Positions 35,217-44,119 of a stretch of 64,000 nt of DNA are shown piece after piece. The notes beneath the pieces are model-generated. The model did no database searches and had not been told where the DNA came from. It worked only from the letters and a program-made list of their open reading frames with translations. The stretch is taken from assembly GCA_963817735.1 (NCBI GenBank), contig CAWFPP010000010.1, positions 263,925 to 327,924 of the forward strand. Reading direction: 5' to 3'. Numbering within the stretch: the first letter of the stretch is position 1; each line of letters begins with the position of its first letter. Position numbers and translations under genes: made by a program. This stretch comes from Bog-473 sp963817735 (GTDB lineage Bacteria; Actinomycetota; Acidimicrobiia; Acidimicrobiales; RAAP-2).

Positions 35217-35690
35217 TCATTGTTCCTCTTCATTTGCAGTCTTGCGGTTGAGGTGGCCGTTGCGGCGGAGATAGTCCTGGATGATTGCGTCATCCTCCGG
35301 CAAAGCTGCGAGCACCTCATCCTGCTGATCGCCCAGTAATCCCATCCTAGTGAGGAGGCCGATGACGATACTGGCGGAGCGAGCATCGCCCTTCATGGCT
35401 TTGCTCGCATGGGCCTGCACCATGGCCTCAAGCTTGGTCATGGTGCGTGTCCTGTCGCCCTCGCGAACCGAGACTTTTTCACTCATGACCCGGCTGACCG
35501 TCGTCCCGTGGTTGGGCAGTCCTTTGGGACGGCCCTTCGGATTCCCGGACTGCCCCGGCTTGAAGCGGGTGTGGCGGGGAGGACGTTTATAGCCCACGTC
35601 GTAATCGGCCTTCGGGCCCTGGCCGGCTGGCTCATTCGGCACGCTCACTACGGGGTTGTCGCCCTCGTCCCCCTGCTCGTAGTCCGCCAT
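35217..35690 (-). CDS. DUF5681 domain protein (prophage packaging neighbourhood)
   Basis: This 157-aa protein has the DUF5681 signature RPPRHTRFKPGQSGNPKGRP near residue 40. A helical C-terminal part follows (MTKLEAMVQAHASKAMKGDA, LPEDDAIIQDYLRRNGHL). In Rhizobiales this gene sits between a ParB/methylase gene and a terminase, as here, and may be a small-terminase-like or DNA-binding protein, which is inference. The reading frame is intact, unlike both neighbours, and its start overlaps the methylase stop. Confidence 0.85.
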   Translation of the reverse strand: MADYEQGDEGDNPVVSVPNEPAGQGPKADYDVGYKRPPRHTRFKPGQSGNPKGRPKGLPNHGTTVSRVMSEKVSVREGDRTRTMTKLEAMVQAHASKAMKGDARSASIVIGLLTRMGLLGDQQDEVLAALPEDDAIIQDYLRRNGHLNRKTANEEEQ

Positions 35691-36469
35691 CAGCGCACCT
35701 CCTTGGTCGCTGCCGTGTCATTGGCGGCAATCGCCGACGGTGCTGAAGCCGAGCGTGCGCGAATCTCCTTGATCTCCTCGAAAGTCTGACCGGTCGCTGC
35801 CAGTGTGGCCGACTTGCCCGTGTAGGCTTGCCAGCGCCTGATCGCGACATCCGCGTCGTGTACGGCATCGTCGAGCGCCTCGCCGCAGACCAGGCGGTGG
35901 CTACCGAGCATCCAAACGTCGCCGGGCTGACTGACGGCGGGGTCGAGGAGGGGATCGCGAACTCCATCCTCAGCGCCTATACCTTCCCGCTCGGCCGCGT
36001 CGGCGTCACGAGGATGATGTCGATCTCGCCCATCTCGAACCCGGTCAGTTCGACCTCGAAGTCGATATCGACGAGAGCCTGCAGCTCAATGGCCAAGGTC
36101 TCGCGGTCCCATCTGGCCTTTTCCGCCAGCCTATTGTCAGCGATCACATAGGCGCGCTTCTCAGCGGCGGACAAATGGGACAAACGCAATGCCGGGATAG
36201 CGCTCAGACCGAGCAACTCGCGGCTTCGACGCGACCATGACCGGCGATATCGCGCCAGTGTCATCAATCAGCACCGGATTTGTGAAGCCGAACTGCTTAA
36301 TGCTGTCGGCAATCTGCCGGATCTGCTTCCTGCCGTGGGTGCGGGCATTGCCCTTGTAAGGCGTAAGCTGCGCCAAGGGGACGAGCTCTACGCGCCGATC
36401 CTGGTCTGCGACTGCGGCGAACGTATTCTCATTCTCACAAGCTAACGTTTTGTCTGAAATCCTTGACAT
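35690..36469 (-). pseudogene. ParB-domain/DNA methylase, frameshifted with methylase core deleted
   Basis: The N-terminal ParB-like domain is present (VPLAQLTPYKGNARTHGRKQ, IRQIADSIKQFGFTNPVLID). After small indels it continues LLGLSAIPALRLSHLSAAEK, RAYVIADNRLAEKARWDRE and FEVELTGFEMGEIDIIL. The methylase begins (MLGSHRLVCGEALDDAV) but jumps directly to its usual C-terminus (VAIRRWQAYTGKSATLAATG, QTFEEIKE), losing the catalytic region. The start is taken as ATG 36,469 with GGAG upstream, inside the last copy of the 92-bp repeat. Confidence 0.75.
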
Positions 36470-36477
36470 TGAAGGCT

Positions 36478-36735
36478 CCATTGGTTGTTTGGAGACCTCC
36501 AAATAGTCGAACGCTCTTCCCGTTAAGAGGTAGGCTTTTTGGGATTTTTGACCGATCGACATAGAGCTCTCCATTGGTTGTTTGGAGACCTCCAAATAGT
36601 CGAACGCTCTTCCCGTTAAGCGGTGGGCTTTCTGGGATTATGGGCCGATCGACATGGAGCTCTCCTCTGCTGTTGGCGACCTCCAAATAGTCGATTGCGA
36701 TTCCCACTAAGAGGGGGGCTTTTTGGGAATTTGTG
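36478..36735 (-). repeat. Three tandem ~92-bp leader repeats with RBS-ATG units
   Basis: The word GACCTCCAAATAGTCGA recurs at 36,494, 36,587 and 36,678 (plus-strand reading; periods 93 and 91, with changes at the end of the third copy). On the minus strand two units contain the hairpin TTTGGAG-GT-CTCCAAA, which encloses a GGAGGT Shine-Dalgarno sequence; the third has a variant right arm. A GGAG...ATG start follows in each. The array sits between the hypothetical gene at 36,707 and the ParB gene, whose start is in the final copy. Confidence 0.8.
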
Positions 36736-37414
36736 GCGGGTAGAGAGCCGGCATATTGGCGAGAATGAACTTGGCCGCCTCGGCAGTGTCCTTCCCCTTC
36801 ACCTGCGCCAAGGCAAGCTGGTAACGCTTCACCGCGAGATTTTCCGCTGCGCGTTCGGTCGTCATCTTTTCTCGCCATTTGGCAATCTGCGAACCGGAGA
36901 TTCGATTGCCCGACTGGTCCCTGTACCCCATCCTCACAAGGCGGCTTGCGACCTCGCGCCCGGCATCCCTGCGCTTGGTTCCCGCCTCCATGAGCAGGGT
37001 CATGGCCGCGGCCGGTAAGGCTCTGAAGAGCTCATCCGAGAGTGCATTGGGAGGCCGGTGGCCGACCTTTGCAGCCTGCAGAAGCGGCGCGACGATTCCT
37101 CGGTCGAGATCCTTCAATGCACACGCAAGATCGATGAGCGGTATCGGCAATGCTGGCTTGTCGGGAAAAAGTGCAGCGATCAACCGATTGACCCCCACGA
37201 GAGCTGCCACGACGCTCGCCCTCCCATGGTCCGGCTTGCTAGGGTCGTAGTTCGATGCTGCCCCCAATGCCTGCCCAAGAAAATGCATCGCTTGCGCAAG
37301 CTCAGTGGGGTTAATCGCACTCCCGCGTTGCGGTGACTCCTGCATGACGGATTCGCTAGAACGAGCACGGCCGATTTCCTCTTCGTGGCCCATACGTTCC
37401 TGGTGATTTTCCAT
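36707..37414 (-). CDS. Hypothetical protein, prophage-linked
   Basis: This 235-aa soluble protein runs from the ATG at 37,414 (GGGGAG eight bases upstream). It is rich in helices: LAQAMHFLGQALGAASNYDP, LPIPLIDLACALKDLDRGIV and ELFRALPAAAMTLLMEAGTK. A basic C-terminal segment has NRISGSQIAKWREKMTTERA, which could be a DNA-contacting helix-turn-helix. I do not recognise a named family. Its 3' end runs into the tandem repeats, and it shares orientation with the ParB-DUF5681-terminase set, suggesting one prophage-like unit. Confidence 0.6.
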   Translation of the reverse strand: MENHQERMGHEEEIGRARSSESVMQESPQRGSAINPTELAQAMHFLGQALGAASNYDPSKPDHGRASVVAALVGVNRLIAALFPDKPALPIPLIDLACALKDLDRGIVAPLLQAAKVGHRPPNALSDELFRALPAAAMTLLMEAGTKRRDAGREVASRLVRMGYRDQSGNRISGSQIAKWREKMTTERAAENLAVKRYQLALAQVKGKDTAEAAKFILANMPALYPPQIPKKPPS

Positions 37415-38117
37415 TCTCGTCTCCCCAACAGATCTCAGTCTGCGGCAGCCCCCCGAAATGCGAGGACGGCTTGGCGGCGCGCTTGACAGCGCGGGCGCTA
37501 AAGTGGTGATTAATGGAATAACGGGCGCTGCATTTCGTTGTTCCTTTGTTCCCGGCAAATCCCTGTTGGTCCCAATTCCAATTCCCTGTTTAGAAGAAGA
37601 AATTCCCTGTTCGCATGCGCAGGGAATTCCCAGTTTAAGCGATTGGAAACGCTCAAGGTTTCGGCTTCCGATAGCGCGCGTGGCCCGCTAGTTCTGTTGA
37701 AATTCCCTGCTGATTTCCCTGTTGGCAGGGAAGCACTCGGATCCGAAGAGCGGCAAACGGCTAGAGAATAGGTTTTGGCAGAACGAACCCCCCGGCGTAC
37801 TTTGGAGGTTCGAAAGATTTCGGCCCCGAGTTGCCTACCGTTTCTGTGCCGTTTCGTGATGCTGTGCGATGCCGAACCCGAAACTGACTGGGTCAGCCCG
37901 TAGCGCATGGAAGCCACCAGCGTGAGAACGGCGGCGGGCCCCGGTTGTGCGGCCTCCATCAGTCGAAAAGGCCGCGTAGCTAAAGCCATCACAACGAAAG
38001 CTTGGCCGTCCCAAAAGGTCTGGGACATGCGCCCGAAATATCCCGTTATTGCGAAAGCCATCCCGCAAATCAATATCCGGGCGCGCCATCACGGTTTCCG
38101 TTCGCGAGTTCAAGTAG
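37415..38117. other. Non-coding region with clustered TTCCCTG/CAGGGAA words
   Basis: Between ~37,555 and 37,735 the words TTCCCTG and its complement recur about seven times, partly as inverted pairs. Frames crossing this area look like translated repeat rather than protein. From 37,790 to 38,110 a minus-strand frame is open but has no recognisable motif. The IS30 end begins at 38,118. Confidence 0.5.
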
Positions 38118-39159
38118 CCAGTGCATAAAATAAGCGGGTGAGGAGAGAGTAACCTCTTGAAGAGACAAGAGGTTACCAATGAAGAAGTATCGACGCATTG
38201 GCTACGAAGAGCGTTGCCAGCTGCATGCCTTGGTTAAACGCGGATTGAAGCAAGAAGACATTGCCGCCACGCTTGGCTTCAGTCAGGGAACCATCAGCCG
38301 GGAACTGCGCCGGAACCGGGGCGGACGCGGTTATCGGTTCAAGCAGGCGCAAAACAAAACAGACGTCCGGCAACATAGCGTGCGGGGTCAGGCCCGGAAG
38401 TTGACGCAGCCCTTGCATCGCCTGATTGCTGCCAGGCTGCAACAAGAACGGTGGAGTCCGGAGCAGATCAGCGGCTGGCTCAAGAATGAACGCGACACGT
38501 CTATCAGTCACGAACGTATCTACCAGATGATCTGGCAAGATAAACGCGGAGGCGGCACTTTGTGGCGTTGCTTGCGAAGGCGCGGCAAACGCTACAACAA
38601 GCGCAGCGGTCAAAACGGCGGGCGTGGCCTAATCCCCAATAGAATCGATATCAGCGAACGTCCGGCTATTGTCGCACGCAAGAGCCGTCTTGGTGATTGG
38701 GAAGGCGACACCGTTGTCAGCGCCGGACACAAAGGCGGGCTCCTAACTCATGTCGAACGCAAGAGCATGTTGACCAAGATCGTCAAGCTGCCGCGCACCA
38801 CCGCCAAGGCAACACATAAAGCTACGGTACGCCGTCTCAAGCCGATCCGGCGGTTTGTTGCGACAATCACCTATGACAATGGCAAGGAGTTCGCCAGCCA
38901 TCAACAAACCGCCAAAGCCCTGAAGGCCAAAGTCTACTTCGCTACGCCCTATCATGCCTGGGAGCGGGGCCTCAACGAAAACACCAACGGCTTAATCCGC
39001 GACTTCTTCCCAAAGGGTACAGACTTCTCTACGGTGTCTTATGCCAAGGTTGCTAAGGTCGAGCGTTTGCTCAACTCAAGACCACGCAAATCTCTCGGCT
39101 TCCGTTCACCGCAAGAGGTTTTTCAAGCTCTTTCTTCAGCCTAAATCTTTATGCACTGG
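38118..39159 (+). mobile_element. IS30-family insertion sequence
   Basis: The outer ends carry matching inverted repeats: CCAGTGCATAAA at 38,118-38,129 and its complement at 39,148-39,159. They flank a single intact transposase gene. I could not identify a target duplication, so the exact termini may differ by a few bases. Confidence 0.8.
38179..39144 (+). CDS. IS30-family transposase
   Basis: This 321-aa transposase has an N-terminal HTH (GLKQEDIAATLGFSQGTISR ELRRN). The RNase-H-like catalytic domain has the DDE residues in LGDWEGDTVV, TYDNGKEFASH and LNENTNGLIRDFFPKGTDF. It closes with the LNSRPRKSLGFRSPQEVF block typical of IS30. It looks full length and intact. AAGAGGTTACCA precedes the ATG. 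Confidence 0.93.
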   Translation: MKKYRRIGYEERCQLHALVKRGLKQEDIAATLGFSQGTISRELRRNRGGRGYRFKQAQNKTDVRQHSVRGQARKLTQPLHRLIAARLQQERWSPEQISGWLKNERDTSISHERIYQMIWQDKRGGGTLWRCLRRRGKRYNKRSGQNGGRGLIPNRIDISERPAIVARKSRLGDWEGDTVVSAGHKGGLLTHVERKSMLTKIVKLPRTTAKATHKATVRRLKPIRRFVATITYDNGKEFASHQQTAKALKAKVYFATPYHAWERGLNENTNGLIRDFFPKGTDFSTVSYAKVAKVERLLNSRPRKSLGFRSPQEVFQALSSA

Positions 39160-39618
39160 GTTGTTGAATCCGCGGTTTTAAAAATCAAAGATCAGCAGCG
39201 TTAAAAATGGGCTAATGGACGGAATAATCCCGGTCCCAGAACCTGCCCGTTAAATTTCGCATCTAACGGATCAATGTCGCCCCTTTCTTTCGGCAATGCG
39301 GCGCAGACGGGTTCCATGTATTCCCACAACGGGCGAGGACCCCCAACCCGCCCCGAATCTTTCACGGAATTTCAGCAATTTCTCGAGGAGCTGAGCAGCT
39401 GACGAAGTCGCTGGAAGGGGCCCGTCTAGGCCTCACGAAAATTAACCAATTTAAATAATAAACAAGTGAAATCGTTCCCGGGTTGCTTTACCGAAAACTA
39501 GGCACAAGCCACTAATGCGTTTGACTGGCTTCTAGCGATTTGAAACTGTGCGGGACCGAACCAGGCGTTGCGGCGAACACGCTACTACAGGTTCGCCGAT
39601 AGATAGGAGTGCTGAGCC
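39160..39618. other. No supportable gene
   Basis: This is the AT-richer flank of the IS30 copy. A short frame around 39,270-39,400 ends in a stop and has no family signature. A ribosome-like TAGGAG lies shortly before 39,619 for the next locus. Confidence 0.4.
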
Positions 39619-40153
39619 ATGAAGCGCCTTATGTGTTCCGCCGCTGTTGCGAGCGCCTTGTTGGCAGCAACCGCTATTCCGTCCGGAGCGACCGTCGTCA
39701 CATTGGATGCTCTTTCGGTGATTCTATAGCTTCTGGCGGCTTCCTACGACGGTAGCACGTATTCGTTCACCTTGACACAGCAAACGAGCTTGTCACAGTC
39801 GCCGGTGCCGAATACAACATCAATGCACCTTTAGATCCTTTCACGTGCTTACGGGCCTGTCCGGTATTACAGTTGCCGTAACCCCCGTTGGTATGACTCG
39901 ATGTCCACTTTTAGCGATCCGGCGACTTAGGACCGGGAATGTATTCCCTCGTAATCAACGGAACGGGAAATTTAACGACTGCCGGGTCGTTTTATTCGGT
40001 GGCACAATTACGGGCAGCCCTCTCAGCGCTGTGCCAATTCCTGGAGCATTGGCACTCTTCGCGAGCGGCTTAGGTTTGCTAGGTTTCTGGGGTTGGAACA
40101 AAAGGCGGAAGGCTGGATCGGGTTCGGCTTCGCTGGAAGCGGTAGCTTGCTGA
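39619..40153 (+). pseudogene. PEP-CTERM sorted exported protein, broken
   Basis: The start has a good signal peptide (KRLMCSAAVASALLAATAIP). In-frame stops and frame changes follow within 120 bp. Later fragments include YSLVINGTGNLTTAGSF, and the sorting tail is intact (AVPIPGALALFASGLGLLGF then WGWNKRRK). The protein would have been exported and processed at the membrane by an exosortase-type enzyme. At least three lesions are needed to explain the frames. Confidence 0.7.
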
Positions 40154-40284
40154 GATAGCTCCTCCACACCGATAGCAACGAAAATAAGTGGCCCTCCACT
40201 GAACAGGTGGGGGGCCTCTTCTATTACGATACTTTACAAGTAATTCCGGAAGCAGGTCAGCGCTGCTGGTTGAGGGTGGACTCT

Positions 40285-40969
40285 ATGCGCGTTGCCAAGC
40301 TGCTTTGCCTCGGCTTTATCGCTGCTGCAGCATTAGCTTGCCCAGCCCACCCTCAGGATGCCGACCAATCGCTGAGACTCTACACCGTCCACGTTATCAG
40401 AGTTCCGAAGGAATCCTGGACCGGTTACGGCATTTATTTGGGAAACGGAATTGTAATTACAGCAGCTCACGTCGCCGGTCTCGCACCGTGGCATAAACTC
40501 GTCGTGGAGATCGCCGGCCAGAATCTTCCCGCCAATGTCTTAAAGAAAGGCCAATTCGGCGACGTGGACTTGACCCTCCTCGCTGTGGACGAGCGGCAGC
40601 TTCCAGTCAGCCTGCGGCTTCGTCGAATGACGGTGTGTAAGGATCCCCCATTGCCCGGCGAGGAAGTCATCGTCGCAATTCCGGAGGGAATAGCGCGATC
40701 TCACGTTATCTCGCCCTCTCTGCTTCCCCATGATCTAGCGCCCAAGTTCCGGACGGCGATCAGCGACGTCGCAACGACCGGAAATTCTGGATCTGGCGTC
40801 TTTGATGCGGACAAGAAATGCCTCCTCGGCATCATCAGCGCAAAAATAAAGGCGTTTCAGATCAGACAACAAAACGGGCACGCCGTGAGGGAGTTCTCAT
40901 GATATCGCTAAGTACTTTGTGCCTGCACGCACAATAGCCGATTTCATACCTCCAGGGTATCGCTTCTGA
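40285..40969 (+). pseudogene. Trypsin-like serine protease, frameshifted near the 3' end
   Basis: A signal peptide (VAKLLCLGFIAAAALACPAH) precedes a chymotrypsin-fold domain. The triad is visible: His in GIVITAAHVAG, Asp in FGDVDLTLLAV and Ser in TTGNSGSGVFD. The frame stops at 40,902, but one base away it continues as DIAKYFVPARTIADFIPPGY to a stop at 40,969, a natural ending. The catalytic part is intact, so the protein could still be active with an altered tail. Confidence 0.7.
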
Positions 40970-41181
40970 CCTCACACGCGGTGTCAATGGAGCCATTCCG
41001 GGATTGGCAGAGAAAATGTTGAAAGTATCTAGCGCTTCCGCCGGTTGGACGCTCTCCACACGCATCGAAACAGGCCGCCGTTACCTGAAAGGTCGCGCAT
41101 CCTGAGAGCCGTCCGATAAAGTCTTCCGACGTGTCCTCGACTCGCTAGGCTATTCAGATTGCAAAGGTGAATTCTCGCAGA

Positions 41182-41493
41182 TTACCGAAGCCGGCTCCGA
41201 GCCGCGCGCCAGCAGTAATCATCGGTATTGTCCCAATTACGACCTGCCAACGGAAATCTTCCTCCACCATTTGCAGCGACGCATGCGGGATATACGCGAT
41301 CGGAGTTCGCGGTGGGTCTCCAAGAATTACCTCGACAGTAATCCTCAACCCATGCTTCGAACAGGCATGCATGGTATGCTCTCGTCTCGGCAGCTGTAAG
41401 GCGAAGACCCAATCGCTGCTGCGCGAAGGCCGGGGACGAGTTAACGAGAAAATGACCCACAACGAGCGCGGCCACCATGACAAGAACTTTCAT
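41182..41493 (-). CDS. Small exported hypothetical protein
   Basis: This 103-aa protein has a signal peptide (VLVMVAALVVGHFLVNSSPAFA). The mature part holds several Cys (YHACLFEAW, EDYCRGNSW, VYPACVAANG, DDYCWRAA), suggesting a disulfide-stabilised periplasmic or secreted protein. AGGAGG lies five bases before the ATG. No family recognised. Confidence 0.7.
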   Translation of the reverse strand: MKVLVMVAALVVGHFLVNSSPAFAQQRLGLRLTAAETRAYHACLFEAWVEDYCRGNSWRPTANSDRVYPACVAANGGGRFPLAGRNWDNTDDYCWRAARSRLR

Positions 41494-42189
41494 ACGCTTC
41501 CTCCTGAGGGTCTGTGCCCGGACCTGAGCGGAGCTAAGGTGGTTGCCCTAATTCGCGAACGGACGCGCGAGAGGTAGTTCAAATGGCTGATTCCATTTAT
41601 CGCTAGCCTATAAAGCAGCTGATGCAGGAATTCGTTCATGACAAGTTGAAGCCTGGGAGGTTTTTGAAAAAAGAAAGCCACTGACTGGTTAGCCAAAAGC
41701 ACTCAACCACCAGGCCAACGACTGCGCAGACGCGTGTCGAGGGAATCGCGATCGATTCAGGTGCGAGAAAGCACTACCCCAGCATCAATCGAACTCAAAC
41801 TCATGAACTTTACAACCCTTCCCGTTAAAATATCGTTCATGGTCCCCGCTTGAGGTAGTGGTAATTGCATCGGACACTGCTCCGGTTCGCGGAGTCCTCA
41901 ACGACAAGAATTGTTTACTGGTGCCCTTCTTTGAATAGAGCAGCTTGCAAATTGCGTTATTGAGGTTCTCACTGATCCTCCGCTGTTTCGCTCGATTCGA
42001 GTTCAAGCACGCAAGACCATTCTTGACCAATACGACTTAGCGCGGCTTTGCCTTCCGAGGATGATGGCACTTACTCAAAAGGCGAGCCTAGGCAAAGGCT
42101 GAAGGAAGAAAGGGGCTGCGACGGGCGGCCAATTGCACGCGAACGGCGGGTACACGGCTGGCGTTCGCTTCAAGCATTGCGAAGATATT
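41494..42189. other. No supportable gene
   Basis: An 81-codon minus-strand frame at 41,785-42,030 lacks a ribosome site and motifs. The rest shows no coding pattern. Confidence 0.4.
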
Positions 42190-42245
42190 CTTGCGAAGCA
42201 TAATCCGGCATGAGCCCATTAGGGACGGGGCAAATGACAATCGAC
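42190..42245 (+). repeat. Dispersed 55-bp repeat, copy 1 (leader of a Tat-exported gene)
   Basis: This is nearly identical to 55,820-55,874, where it forms the upstream region and first codons of the DUF4038 gene (ATGACAATCGAC). Here the same ATG is followed by unrelated sequence and the frame soon stops. It is therefore a stranded copy of a promoter-leader. Confidence 0.75.
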
Positions 42246-42361
42246 GAAGTTACTAACTGCCATGCGCCGAGTTCTAGTCGTTGGTGAGCCGCTTCATGGT
42301 GCCGCGCTGACGGGGCTTTCTTCTTGCTGTGAACTGAATGCCACCATGTCCGGCTGCAGCC

Positions 42362-42874
42362 TCACCCGCACGAGGCGCCCGTGCAGTTACCGACTTGAGG
42401 CGACCGCTGTCCAGGCTTGCGGCACAGGCCCGCGGGGAAAACGCGGCGTTGAGCGTTGCTCACCATCCTAAATCCGACGACCGCAAAGTGATGATCGAAC
42501 GTGTAGGCAAGCCGTATTCGCGCACGCTTCATGATCGCGAAGCTAGTGGCATCGACGGCGGACAATCTGTGCAGGTCGCCACGCCGGAAATATTCCCACG
42601 ATCGCTGCAAATCGCGCAGGTCGCAGGGAAGGATGTTGAGAGTGCCCGGCCGGGCTACCGGATCTTTCCACGCCAACGCCACATCCCTGTTGGCGTTGCG
42701 ATCGAGAAAGGTGAATGTCTCAATGACCACCGGAACGGAGGTGTGCAGCCTGGCGCCAGCCGCACGCAACAGATTCCATTGTTCCCGCGCTTGCGCATGC
42801 AGCGGGTCTCGCGACAACGCCAGGGCGATCCACGCCCCGCTGTCGACGAAGACCGGCTCGCCCTGTCGGATCAC
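42362..42874 (-). CDS. PIN-domain toxin (VapC-like)
   Basis: This PIN ribonuclease-type toxin has the first acidic residue in VFVDSGAWIALALSRD and Glu in VPVVIETFTFLD. The conserved DATSFAIMKRARIRLAYTFD precedes the final FAVVGFRMV. About 35 residues beyond that point look like read-through, so the true end may have been lost by an indel. The start is GTG, overlapping (GTGA) the stop of an upstream fragment that carries the 108-bp repeat rather than a normal antitoxin. Confidence 0.75.
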   Translation of the reverse strand: MIRQGEPVFVDSGAWIALALSRDPLHAQAREQWNLLRAAGARLHTSVPVVIETFTFLDRNANRDVALAWKDPVARPGTLNILPCDLRDLQRSWEYFRRGDLHRLSAVDATSFAIMKRARIRLAYTFDHHFAVVGFRMVSNAQRRVFPAGLCRKPGQRSPQVGNCTGASCG

Positions 42875-42899
42875 GGCTCGTCGTAAACGCTATCGTGCT

Positions 42900-43007
42900 C
42901 ACATAGGGCACGGATCGCGAATTTGCGGCGCGAGAGGATGCGTCTCTCATAGCGATCAAGCTTGAGGAGTTCCGGTAGCGCGCGGCCCCGTGGAACGCTT
43001 CCTCAAA
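42900..43007 (-). repeat. Dispersed 108-bp repeat, copy 1
   Basis: This is almost identical to 51,963-52,070 in the same orientation. On the minus strand it encodes the tail of a rhizobial hypothetical protein (LPELLKLDRYERRILSRRKF AIRAL). Here that frame ends 27 bases beyond the repeat at the start of the PIN toxin gene. Both copies are detached from any complete gene. Confidence 0.85.
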
Positions 43008-43066
43008 AATTAACTATTATCCGCTCGGAAGGGTCAAAGTAGCGCTTGCTTAGAGTAGACGGCGGA

Positions 43067-43387
43067 TCAGCCCGCAATTGAAGACGAATACTCTCGGACT
43101 TGATAGTATTTATCGGCCGCAAGCTCTCGAATTGAAATCTCGCTGAGGTTTTTCTTTCGCTTCAGGTCTGTCTCAATTCCCTCAAGAATTTTAATGGCAG
43201 CGAAGACGCGAGCTGTTTTTAGTTTGTTGGTCGGCGCGGCCACATCGTTTTGCCTCGCAACAAGTTTCTTAAACGAGACCGGGTAGAACAACGCAACCTG
43301 GAATTCGAATAACCTTATGGCTGGACGAAGCCGCGATGCTGATTTAACGTCCTTGATCAAAAACTCAACAACGTGGCTTAAACTCAT
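43067..43387 (-). CDS. Hypothetical protein
   Basis: This 106-aa protein of mixed helical character is Lys-rich at its end (ETDLKRKKNLSEISIRELAA). It has no recognised family and no strong ribosome site. The more AT-rich codon use than neighbours suggests recent acquisition or that the frame is fortuitous. Confidence 0.4.
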   Translation of the reverse strand: MSLSHVVEFLIKDVKSASRLRPAIRLFEFQVALFYPVSFKKLVARQNDVAAPTNKLKTARVFAAIKILEGIETDLKRKKNLSEISIRELAADKYYQVREYSSSIAG

Positions 43388-43438
43388 TGGCCATGCCGAT
43401 TGGTGGTAGAGGTTTGGTTTTGCGCTTACTGATGTCCT

Positions 43439-43864
43439 TCAACGTTCCACCCAGGGGTTCACTATTTCCTTCACCGAAAACTCGAAATCAGAAACGTTTC
43501 GCGTAACAAGAATCAAGCTGTGAGCTTCGGCAGTAGCGGCAATAAACCCGTCCATTGTGCTTATGGGCCTACCAGCCGTTTCACAGCGTGCTACAATCCT
43601 TCCCCAGGCCTCCGCGACTGCGCGGTCGATTAACAGAACTCGCCCTTCAAATCGCTGCGGCAGTTCTTCCTTCAGCCATTCATCGAGTTGCCGCCGGCGA
43701 GCGCCTGAAGGCATCCGCTCGACTCCGTGGCGCAACTCAGCCAAGGAAATGACGCTGATAAAGACGCGATCCTCGTCGACATCGCCCATCCAAGCTACGA
43801 CCCCTTCATCGGGGCGCGGCTTGACCCATTCCGAAATAACATTGGTATCAACGAGAAACGTCAT
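43439..43864 (-). CDS. vapC: Type II toxin, PIN domain (FitB/VapC)
   Basis: This 141-aa complete PIN toxin has FLVDTNVISEWVKPRPDE (Asp near residue 6), ISVISLAELRHGVERM (Glu), STMDGFIAATAEAHSLILV (third acidic site) and TRNVSDFEFSVKEIVNPW. Such toxins cut RNA and are held inactive by the linked antitoxin. The start overlaps the antitoxin stop as ATGA, giving tight coupling. Confidence 0.9.
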   Translation of the reverse strand: MTFLVDTNVISEWVKPRPDEGVVAWMGDVDEDRVFISVISLAELRHGVERMPSGARRRQLDEWLKEELPQRFEGRVLLIDRAVAEAWGRIVARCETAGRPISTMDGFIAATAEAHSLILVTRNVSDFEFSVKEIVNPWVER

Positions 43865-44115
43865 AGTTCAGTTTCTCGGGCTCTGTCCTTGATCCGTTTG
43901 ACTTTCAGGTCGGACGCTCGAAGCGGCGAGACAGAGAAGAACTCGGCAAGGTTACCTTTGCGTCGAGCTTTCCGCTCCCATTCGTCCGCGGACACGATGA
44001 CGACAGTGGTCCGTCGGTTGCGCGTAATCGTCTGTGGCGTGCCGCGGTGGGCGCGCTCCACAACCTCGCTGAACTTTGCCTTCGCCTCGGCAACGGTCCA
44101 GATATTCGCCTTCAT
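43861..44115 (-). CDS. Type II antitoxin, Phd/YefM family
   Basis: This 84-aa antitoxin has IWTVAEAKAKFSEVVERAHR at the N-terminus (Phd DNA-binding fold). RGTPQTITRNRRTTVVIVSA follows and a charged tail contacts the toxin. It should neutralise the PIN toxin downstream and repress its own promoter, where three TGACTA words repeat every nine bases. Confidence 0.9.
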   Translation of the reverse strand: MKANIWTVAEAKAKFSEVVERAHRGTPQTITRNRRTTVVIVSADEWERKARRKGNLAEFFSVSPLRASDLKVKRIKDRARETEL

Positions 44116-44119
44116 GGCC

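Noticed and set aside
36478..36735. CRISPR-like tandem repeat
   Set aside because: Only three units of ~92 bp that are similar throughout, with no distinct spacers and no cas genes; it is a tandem duplication of a gene leader.
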